From Fluviibacter sp048859965 (GTDB taxonomy: Bacteria; Pseudomonadota; Gammaproteobacteria; Burkholderiales; Rhodocyclaceae), in contig JBLIZO010000013.1 in NCBI GenBank assembly GCA_048859965.1, positions 1-10,192 on the forward strand: DNA of 10,192 nt, given 5' to 3'. Under the pieces are notes generated by a model, which did not search any database, was not told where the DNA came from, and saw only the letters and a list, made by a program, of their open reading frames with translations. A program made the translations under genes and the position numbers. Positions within the stretch are counted from its first letter, which is position 1, and each line of letters opens with the position of its first letter. Shown here one piece after another: positions 1-5,915 of the stretch.

Positions 1-1
1 T

Positions 2-301
2 CTGGACCAGATTGGCGACAAGGCCAGTGTAATTGATGCTTTCTTCAATTTTGCGCAAGCAGCCCAACAGCAAGAAGCGGAAGAGCTGATCGGTGCCGAG
101 GGCCTGAATTCGGAAGCCGCAAAACGTTATATTGCTGCCTCGTTAAAACGGGAATTTGCTAGCGAGAATGGAACAGAGCTTAATGCCATTCTGCCCAAGA
201 TGAGCCCGTTAAACCCGCAGTACCTGACCAAAAAGCAAAGCGTGTTCCAGAAAATCGCCGCTTTTGTTGAAAAGTTTAAAGGCGTGGGTGGGCAAATCTA
301 A
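2..301 (+). CDS. hsdR: Type I restriction enzyme R subunit (HsdR), C-terminal fragment
   Basis: Frame 2 is open from the window edge to a TAA at 299-301, giving 99 residues; the start lies outside the window. The protein is the end of the motor and nuclease subunit of a type I restriction-modification complex, which translocates DNA with ATP and cuts far from the recognition site. What remains is the C-terminal helical region that holds the subunit on the HsdM/HsdS core. The assignment rests on recognising the tail of EcoR124-type (family IC) HsdR: a run containing AAKRYI, then SLKREFASENGTELN, then LSPLNPQYLTKKQSVFQK-like residues and the ending KFKGVGGQI. No helicase or nuclease motifs are visible because they lie upstream. 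GC is about 49% by my count, lower than the cph genes, as expected for an acquired defence gene. HsdM and HsdS are not in the window. Confidence 0.88.
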   Translation: MDQIGDKASVIDAFFNFAQAAQQQEAEELIGAEGLNSEAAKRYIAASLKREFASENGTELNAILPKMSPLNPQYLTKKQSVFQKIAAFVEKFKGVGGQI

Positions 302-308
302 TTCAAGT

Positions 309-340
309 GCTCGGATTAACCTCCGAGCCATTTTATTTTA
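309..340 (+). terminator. Probable intrinsic terminator after hsdR
   Basis: A 7-bp stem GCTCGGA (309-315) pairs with TCCGAGC (322-328) around a 6-base loop, followed by CATTTTATTTTA. It starts 7 bases after the hsdR stop and has a T-rich tail on the + strand only, so it fits hsdR rather than the opposing operon. The tail overlaps the stop codon (335-333) of the convergent YkgJ-family gene. Confidence 0.65.
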
Positions 341-668
341 AAGGCGATAACCCATGCGCCGCCCGCGCCCGTGTGCATTGATCGGTGGGTTTACCATCGG
401 CATCGTAGGGCTCTAATTCCCGGCAGACCGAGGGGCGGTTTTCATAGATGCCGCAGAGTGCGCCAGGGATCTCGCCTTGGAGTTGTTCACAACGGGGCGT
501 TTTGCTGCTGGTACCGCGCATACAACGCATGGTGGGCGTGAGTTGTTCCGTCGTGTCTACGGGCACCCAACCGCCAGGAGCATCGTTTGCCTCAGCCCAA
601 TAGAACGATACGCGGTACATGGCGCAGCAGGCGCCACAGTTCATGCAGGGGGAGGTAGTTTCGCTCAA
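333..668 (-). CDS. YkgJ-family cysteine-cluster protein (putative Zn/Fe-binding)
   Basis: A 111-residue protein with nine cysteines: C8, C11, C14, C15 in CxxCGxCC form, then C49, C60, C72, C82 and C98, including the CxIYExRPxxCRE block (72-84). This pattern defines the YkgJ/UPF0153 family, presumed to bind zinc or an iron-sulfur cluster; no enzymatic function is established. There is no signal peptide or membrane segment. The start is TTG at 668, the only candidate that keeps the first cysteine cluster, because the next upstream codon in this frame is the TAA (671-669) ending the DUF1854 gene. No Shine-Dalgarno-like sequence precedes it, so translation probably depends on ribosomes finishing the upstream gene. 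It is last in the ABC/DUF1854 operon. Whether it works with cyanophycin is unknown. Confidence 0.85.
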   Translation of the reverse strand: MSETTSPCMNCGACCAMYRVSFYWAEANDAPGGWVPVDTTEQLTPTMRCMRGTSSKTPRCEQLQGEIPGALCGIYENRPSVCRELEPYDADGKPTDQCTRARAAHGLSPLK

Positions 669-1166
669 TTACAGGAAGCGATCGAGCAGGCGACGGCTGT
701 GCTTGTCGAGCTGGGTCACGTCTTTGATCAGGAACTGGATGCCGTGGTTATCCGAGATCAACAGGTTGTTGCCACCCATGCCGTTGATACGGCGGATATG
801 CTCTTCGCCCTTCAGCACCAGTTGGGTCTTACCCTGCTCGGTATTCACCTGCCAGGTGCTCGGCGTATTGAACGACGAGACGCTGTCGATGCGCGTGATG
901 ACGGGCATGAACTCTCTGCTGGCAAGCGCTTCATCCACCAGCGCGCGATCAGCCGCGTTGAGATCGTTGATCGAGTCCAGCCACAGCACTTCATGACTCT
1001 CGGCATCGACCAGTGAGAAGCCGTGCTCCGGGTCGGAGAACGGAAACGCTCGCACGGGCGTGACGCGTTCCACGACTTCGCCATCGGACCAGACCAGATC
1101 GAGGTTGCCGAAAGCGTCCTTGCGCAACTGATAGGTGCGATGAAAGTTCAGCAGATCATGGGTCAT
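669..1166 (-). CDS. DUF1854 family protein, cyanophycin-associated
   Basis: A 165-residue soluble protein with no signal peptide or membrane span. I recognise it as a DUF1854 protein of the type RefSeq names 'cyanophycin metabolism-associated DUF1854 family protein'; the link rests on genome neighbourhood, not on a demonstrated activity. Visible features are an N-terminal stretch rich in aromatic and charged residues, VTPVRAFPFS around residue 36, and a C-terminal segment ending DKHSRRLLDRFL. The ATG at 1166 overlaps the TGA of the ABC transporter gene as ATGA, and GGGAG lies about 9 bases upstream as a ribosome binding site, so the two are translationally coupled. That coupling suggests a dedicated partner of the transporter. 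No catalytic motif is evident. Confidence 0.85.
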   Translation of the reverse strand: MTHDLLNFHRTYQLRKDAFGNLDLVWSDGEVVERVTPVRAFPFSDPEHGFSLVDAESHEVLWLDSINDLNAADRALVDEALASREFMPVITRIDSVSSFNTPSTWQVNTEQGKTQLVLKGEEHIRRINGMGGNNLLISDNHGIQFLIKDVTQLDKHSRRLLDRFL

Positions 1167-3553
1167 AGCGTTGCTCCCAGCGGGGCCATGGCCGACGCTT
1201 TGTCTTCGGCTTCCTGCCGGGCCTGTGTTTCCACCATGCGGCGATAGGTGCCGTCTTTAATCATGAGCTCATCATGTGAGCCCTCTTCAATGATCTGGCC
1301 GCGATCCAGAACGATAAGACGGTCTGCCTTGCGCAGGGTCGATAGCCGGTGGGCAATGGCAATCGTCGTGCGCCCCTGCACCAGATTATCCAGGGCTTTC
1401 TGAATTTCCTTCTCGGTGGTGCTGTCGACCGACGAGGTGGCTTCGTCAAGAATCAGAATCTGCGGGTTGATGAGTAGCGCCCGGGCGATCGAGATGCGCT
1501 GACGTTCACCACCCGATAGGGCCTGCCCGCGTTCGCCGACGACAGAATCATAGCCATGCGGCAGGCGCAGGATGAAGTCGTGCGCATGCGCCGCACGGGC
1601 GGCAGCGACGATTTCTTCGCGTGTGGCGTTTGGTTTGCCATAGGCGATGTTCTCGGCGATGGTGCCGAAGAACAGGAACGGCTCCTGCAAGACCAGACCA
1701 ATGTGCTGGCGGTATTCTGACACCGGGATCGAGCGGATATCGGTACCGTCGATCTTGATGCTGCCTTCTGTCGCATCGTAAAAACGACAGATCAGATTGA
1801 CCAGCGTACTCTTGCCCGAACCGCTGTGACCGACCAGACCGATCATTTCGCCCGGCTGAATACGGAGGCTGACATCGCGTAATACGGCGCGATTGCCATA
1901 GCGGAAGCCGACGCGGTTGATGTCGATACGGCCAGTGACCTTTTCGATATGCACTGGGTTCAGCGGCTCCGGCACGCTCGACACATGATCCAGAATGTCG
2001 AAGATGCGCTTGGCGCCGGTGGCGGCTTTCTGGGTATGCGAGACGATGCGGCTCATCGAATCCAAGCGCGTATAGAAACGGCCGATATACGCCAGGAAAG
2101 CGACCAGCACGCCAACCGTGATGTTGTGGTGCGCCACCTGCCAGATGCCGAAGCCCCAGAGAATGAGCAGACCGATTTCGGTGAGCAAGGTCACGGTCGG
2201 CGTGAACATGCTCCAGACTTTGTTGACGCGATCATTAATGGCCAGATTGTGGGCATTGGCCGTGCGGAAGCGGGTGGATTCGCGCTGCTCCTGGGCGAAG
2301 GCTTTGACCACGCGGATACCGGGGATCGTATCGGCCAGCACGCTGGTGACTTCGGCCCACATGCGATCGATTTTCTCGAAACCGAAGCGCAGCTTGTCGC
2401 GCACGATGTGGATGAGCCACATAATCATCGGCAACGGCGCCAGGGTCACCAGTGCCAGCCAGGGATCAATCGAGATCAGAATGGCGGCCGTCATCAGAAT
2501 CATAATGACGTCGGTGGCAAAATCCAGCGCGTACAACGACAGGAAGACGCAAATCCGGTCGGATTCGTTGCCGATACGCGCCATGAGATCGCCCGTCCGC
2601 TTGCCGCCGAAGTATTCCAGCGACAGTTTGAGCAGGTGGTCGTAGGTCGCCGTGCGCAAGTCGGCGCCGATCCGTTCGCTGACCAGGGCAAGAATGTAAG
2701 TCCGTGCCCACCCCAGGCCCCAGGCCACCAGCGAACTCGCCAGCAGGCCGCCCAGCAACATGACGGTCAGGCCAATCGGAATATGCCGACCGTTCTGGAA
2801 AGGAATCAACACCTTATCCATCAGCGGCATGGTCAGATACGGCGGCACCAACGTCGCGGCCGTGCCAAGCAGCGTCAGCGCAAAACCAATGAGCAGTTCT
2901 TTCTTATAGGGTCGGGCAAAACGCCACAGGCGCAACAGCGTCCAGGTCGAAGGAGACGTTAGATTCTCGCTGTAACAGGCCGGGCATTCATCCTGATCCG
3001 GCGGCAGCGGCATCCAGCAATTGGGGCACAACGGCTGTTCATCGGCCTTGTCCGATGCGGCAACGACTTCGCCAGCCTCCAAACGCTGTTTCTCGCGCAG
3101 GCTGTCGAGCTGACGCACCAACCTCAGGGCAGACGGGTTCTGTGCCAGCGTGAAACGCCAGCCAGCCAGGCGGCCGTTTGGGGATAAGACTTCCAGCGTG
3201 GCCACACCGGCGTGATCGCCGAGCTTCAGCGTCAACTCCGCGTTGAGCGGCCAGCGCAACCAGTCACCGGCCGGCGACAAGGCATAAAGATTGCGATCGG
3301 TCAGGCAGACCAAACCCCGGGCAAAGTTAAGCTGCGCATCCAGATCCGTTTCAATAGTCGCCAGCACCGTCTCGTCGGCGGGCAGGTGGGCGCCCACGGC
3401 GGGACGCCAGAATTCAGGAATCAGGTGCGTGGCGCTATCGGGCAGCGTTCGGGTTGAAACGTCGTGTAGATTCAATTGAGAGGCCGTAAAAATTCGCGTC
3501 GAAATCGTTGCATGGATTTTATAACGCGCCAGCAGCCATCCGGCTGACAACAA
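1163..3553 (-). CDS. Cyanophycin-associated ABC transporter, fused membrane and ATPase domains
   Basis: A 796-residue type I exporter-like half-transporter with an unusual N-terminal extension. Residues about 55-155 form a small beta-rich domain, possibly PH-like (inference). A four-cysteine zinc ribbon follows (C176, C179, C190, C193). Residues about 215-505 hold roughly six membrane helices. The ATPase domain has Walker A GHSGSGKST (575-583), Q-loop Q623, signature LSGGERQR (679-686), Walker B ILILDEATS (699-707) with D703/E704, and H-loop H735, so it should be active, probably as a homodimer in the inner membrane. RefSeq uses 'cyanophycin metabolism-associated ABC transporter' for such proteins; the substrate is unknown. 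It is divergent from cphA' and first in its operon. The start is uncertain: TTG at 3553 is the longest option, TTG at 3475 (residue 27) is plausible, and GTG at residue 53 is possible. No option has a clear ribosome binding site. Confidence 0.88.
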   Translation of the reverse strand: MLSAGWLLARYKIHATISTRIFTASQLNLHDVSTRTLPDSATHLIPEFWRPAVGAHLPADETVLATIETDLDAQLNFARGLVCLTDRNLYALSPAGDWLRWPLNAELTLKLGDHAGVATLEVLSPNGRLAGWRFTLAQNPSALRLVRQLDSLREKQRLEAGEVVAASDKADEQPLCPNCWMPLPPDQDECPACYSENLTSPSTWTLLRLWRFARPYKKELLIGFALTLLGTAATLVPPYLTMPLMDKVLIPFQNGRHIPIGLTVMLLGGLLASSLVAWGLGWARTYILALVSERIGADLRTATYDHLLKLSLEYFGGKRTGDLMARIGNESDRICVFLSLYALDFATDVIMILMTAAILISIDPWLALVTLAPLPMIMWLIHIVRDKLRFGFEKIDRMWAEVTSVLADTIPGIRVVKAFAQEQRESTRFRTANAHNLAINDRVNKVWSMFTPTVTLLTEIGLLILWGFGIWQVAHHNITVGVLVAFLAYIGRFYTRLDSMSRIVSHTQKAATGAKRIFDILDHVSSVPEPLNPVHIEKVTGRIDINRVGFRYGNRAVLRDVSLRIQPGEMIGLVGHSGSGKSTLVNLICRFYDATEGSIKIDGTDIRSIPVSEYRQHIGLVLQEPFLFFGTIAENIAYGKPNATREEIVAAARAAHAHDFILRLPHGYDSVVGERGQALSGGERQRISIARALLINPQILILDEATSSVDSTTEKEIQKALDNLVQGRTTIAIAHRLSTLRKADRLIVLDRGQIIEEGSHDELMIKDGTYRRMVETQARQEAEDKASAMAPLGATL
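3518..3523 (-). promoter_or_regulatory. Possible -10 element of the ABC/DUF1854/ykgJ operon
   Basis: The minus strand reads TATAAA here within GCGTTATAAAATCC. A TTGTCA at 3550-3545 resembles a -35 box, but the 21-base spacer is too long for a standard sigma-70 promoter. If this is the promoter, transcription starts near 3511 and the ABC gene must start downstream of 3553, most likely at the TTG at 3475. The evidence is weak. Confidence 0.25.
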
Positions 3554-3623
3554 TGGCTGATTTGTCAGGAAGTCGCACCGAAAGCGGCCTTTTTTTCAGG
3601 CTATTCTGCCAAATGAAACCGAA

Positions 3624-3689
3624 ACGTCATCCGTTTACGTTGTCGCGCGTTATTCCCTGCAGGTTTCTGTTTACAATGACGTCATCCGT
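3624..3689. repeat. 11-bp direct repeat pair and palindrome in the divergent control region
   Basis: ACGTCATCCGT occurs exactly at 3624-3634 and again at 3679-3689, 55 bases apart start to start, close to five helical turns. The second copy is entered from a perfect 10-bp palindrome ATGACGTCAT (3676-3685). Both sites lie between the ABC gene and cphA'. This arrangement suggests a binding site for a regulator that bends or bridges the DNA; the regulator is unknown. Confidence 0.45.
3672..3677 (+). promoter_or_regulatory. Possible -10 element for the cphA'-cphA operon
   Basis: TACAAT matches the sigma-70 -10 consensus at five of six positions and lies about 85 bases before the cphA' ATG. The expected -35 region (around 3649-3655, TTATTC-like) is a poor match, so this promoter would need an activator or be weak. 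The hexamer overlaps the 10-bp palindrome, so a protein bound there would block or control it. Confidence 0.3.
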
Positions 3690-3761
3690 CGTCTTTGTGA
3701 CCAGAACACCTGACCCAACCCGGTTTTTTCCGGAAGGTCATTTGACATCGCTACAGGCAAG

Positions 3762-5912
3762 ATGAGTCATAAAACCATAAAAATCATCGACATCAAGTCG
3801 ATTCGCGGTCCCAATATGTGGACCTATGTGCCGGTTCTGGAAGCCTGGGTGGATATCGGCGATCTGGAAGATTTTCCTTCCAACAAGATTCCCGGCCTGC
3901 CTGAGCGGCTGACCGCCTGGCTGCCCAGCCTGATGGAGCATCGCTGTAGCTATGAAGAATACGGCGGCTTTGTCCGCCGCCTGCACGAAGGCACCTGGCC
4001 GGCGCATATCATGGAGCACGTCACGCTGGAGCTGCTGAGCCTGGCGGGTGTGCCGGGTGGTTTTGGCCGTGCCCGCGACGGTGGTCGCCGCAGCGTTTAT
4101 AAGGTCATCGTCCACAATCTGCATGATGACGTGACGCGCCTGGCGCTGGAGACCGGCCGCGACCTCATCATGGCCGCCATTGAAGACCAACCCTTCGATG
4201 TCGCCGCCGCCGTTGAAGCGCTCAAAGATCTGGCCGAAGACCGCCTGCTCGGCCCGAGTACCGGCAGCATCGTCAATGCGGCCATGGAGCGCAAGATTCC
4301 TACCATGCGCCTGGCCGAGAATAATCTGGTGCAACTGGGCTATGGCTCGAAGCAGCGCCGCATCTGGACGGCAGAAACCGACCAGACCAGCGCGATTGCC
4401 GAAACCATTTCGCGCGACAAAGACCTGACCAAGAGCCTGCTCAAGGCTTGCGGCGTTCCTGTTCCTGAAGGGTGCGTGGTCGAGACCGCCGACGATGCCT
4501 GGGAGGCCGCGCAAGACATCGGCCTGCCGGTCGTCGTGAAACCCTCCGACGGCAACCATGGCCGCGGCGTGTTCACCAACATGCTGACCGAGCAGGAAGT
4601 CCGCACGGCATTTGCCGTCGCCGTCGATGAAGGCAGCAGCGTCATCGTCGAACGCTTCATCCCCGGCAACGAACACCGTTTGCTCGTCGTTGGCGGCAAA
4701 ATGGTCGCTGCCGCGCGTGGTGACTTCGCCTTCGTCAAGGGCGACGGCCAATCGACCATCGAACAACTCATCGAAACCCAGATCAACAGCAGCCCCAGCC
4801 GTGGGCCGGCCGAAGAAAATACGCTCAACTTCGTGCGTATCGATTCAGCGGTCCGTCTGGAGCTGGAACGTCAGGGTTTCAACGCGCAATCGGTACCCGA
4901 TGCCGGACGCGATGTGCTGATACAACGCAACGGCAATGTGTCGATTGATGCCACGGACGACGTGCACCCGGATGTGGCCGAAACAGTTGCGCTGGCTGCC
5001 CGCGTGGTCGGCCTGGATGTTGCCGGTATCGATCTGGTTTGCGAAGACATCAGCAAGCCGCTCAGCGGGCAACGCGGCGCCATCGTCGAAGTCAACGCGG
5101 GTCCGGGGCTGCTCATGCACCTGCGGCCATCGGCCGGTACGCCACGCCCGGTCGGCAACGCCATCGTCGACTATCTGTTCCCGCCGGGCGAAGATTTCAA
5201 CCTGCCCATCATCGGCATAGCCGGTTCGCGCGGCAAGACGCTCGTCGCCCAACTCATCGCCAGCCTGTTGCAACTGACCAGCCTGAATGTCGGTCTGGCC
5301 TGCAGCAAAGGCATGTACTTCAATCAGCGCCAACTCGATGACCGCCACTGCGCCAACTGGGAAAGCGGGCACCGCCTGATGCTCAACCGCCAGGTGGATG
5401 TGGCGATCATTGAAAACGATAACCGCGTCATTCTGAACGAAGGGCTGCCCTACGAGCGCTGCACCATCGGCGTCGTCACCAATCTCGACCCAACCGATAC
5501 CGTGCCGGAGTGCGCTATCAACGATGGCGAAGACATCTACCGCGTCATGCGCTCGCAGATCGACGTGGTGCTGCCGAGCGGTGTCGGCGTGCTCAACGCC
5601 GATGATACGGAAGTCGCCGACATGGCGCGCCTGTGCGACGGTGAGGTCATTTTCTTTAGCCGTTTCGGCACTGCCGAATGTCTCAAAGATCACCTGGCCA
5701 AAGGTGGTCGCGCTGTCTTCACCCGCGACAACCAGATCGTGTTGGCACATGGTGACGATGAACGACCGCTCATGGGTGTCGACAGCATTCCCCTGCTCCA
5801 GCTACGCAACGACGCGCTGGAAAGCGTGCTGGCCGCCGTAGCGGTCGGTGTCGGCATGAATCTCTCCCGTGACATCATGAGCACGGGTATCCAAACTTTT
5901 ACACATCAGTAA
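3762..5912 (+). CDS. cphA': Truncated cyanophycin synthetase paralogue CphA'
   Basis: A 716-residue paralogue of the next gene. The N domain (about 1-160) begins with RGPNMW and contains GGFVRRL (68-74) and H82-x-x-E85-H86, an HxxEH motif. The ATP-grasp domain (about 161-475) is intact: LGPSTGSIV (163-171), nucleotide-binding KPSDGNHGRGV (260-270), DDVHPD (399-404) and metal-binding IVEVNAGPGL (441-450). The Mur-ligase-like domain keeps a P-loop, GSRGKT (488-493), but has ENDNRV where CphA has ETARGG, lacks the GDHLG histidine, and ends at the position of about residue 707 in CphA. It therefore has no C-terminal Mur lobe, and Arg ligation is unlikely. Possible roles are CphA2-like polymerisation of Asp-Arg dipeptides, primer generation through the N domain, or partnering CphA. 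The ATG at 3762 has only a weak AGG upstream. It is followed 3 bases later by cphA. Confidence 0.92.
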   Translation: MSHKTIKIIDIKSIRGPNMWTYVPVLEAWVDIGDLEDFPSNKIPGLPERLTAWLPSLMEHRCSYEEYGGFVRRLHEGTWPAHIMEHVTLELLSLAGVPGGFGRARDGGRRSVYKVIVHNLHDDVTRLALETGRDLIMAAIEDQPFDVAAAVEALKDLAEDRLLGPSTGSIVNAAMERKIPTMRLAENNLVQLGYGSKQRRIWTAETDQTSAIAETISRDKDLTKSLLKACGVPVPEGCVVETADDAWEAAQDIGLPVVVKPSDGNHGRGVFTNMLTEQEVRTAFAVAVDEGSSVIVERFIPGNEHRLLVVGGKMVAAARGDFAFVKGDGQSTIEQLIETQINSSPSRGPAEENTLNFVRIDSAVRLELERQGFNAQSVPDAGRDVLIQRNGNVSIDATDDVHPDVAETVALAARVVGLDVAGIDLVCEDISKPLSGQRGAIVEVNAGPGLLMHLRPSAGTPRPVGNAIVDYLFPPGEDFNLPIIGIAGSRGKTLVAQLIASLLQLTSLNVGLACSKGMYFNQRQLDDRHCANWESGHRLMLNRQVDVAIIENDNRVILNEGLPYERCTIGVVTNLDPTDTVPECAINDGEDIYRVMRSQIDVVLPSGVGVLNADDTEVADMARLCDGEVIFFSRFGTAECLKDHLAKGGRAVFTRDNQIVLAHGDDERPLMGVDSIPLLQLRNDALESVLAAVAVGVGMNLSRDIMSTGIQTFTHQ

Positions 5913-5915
5913 GCC

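Noticed and set aside
477..1016. 179-residue + strand frame opposite the YkgJ and DUF1854 genes
   Set aside because: It is the shadow of two recognisable minus-strand genes and has no domain of its own.
1949..2962. 337-residue open frame antisense to the ABC transporter
   Set aside because: It lies wholly inside the transporter gene, is Gln/His/Arg rich with no known motif, and is explained by codon bias on the other strand.
3590..3596. T-run after GGCC as a possible terminator
   Set aside because: No stable stem precedes the seven Ts on the + strand, and no gene ends nearby.
3508..3765. 85-codon + strand frame ending in an ATGA overlap with the cphA' start
   Set aside because: It looks like a leader peptide by position, but has no ribosome binding site, no recognisable content and covers the divergent promoter region. 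It could matter only if 5' mapping placed a transcript start before 3508.
3738..4766. 342-residue minus-strand frame over the start of cphA'
   Set aside because: It opposes the conserved N and ATP-grasp domains of CphA' and has a low-complexity antisense composition without a domain.
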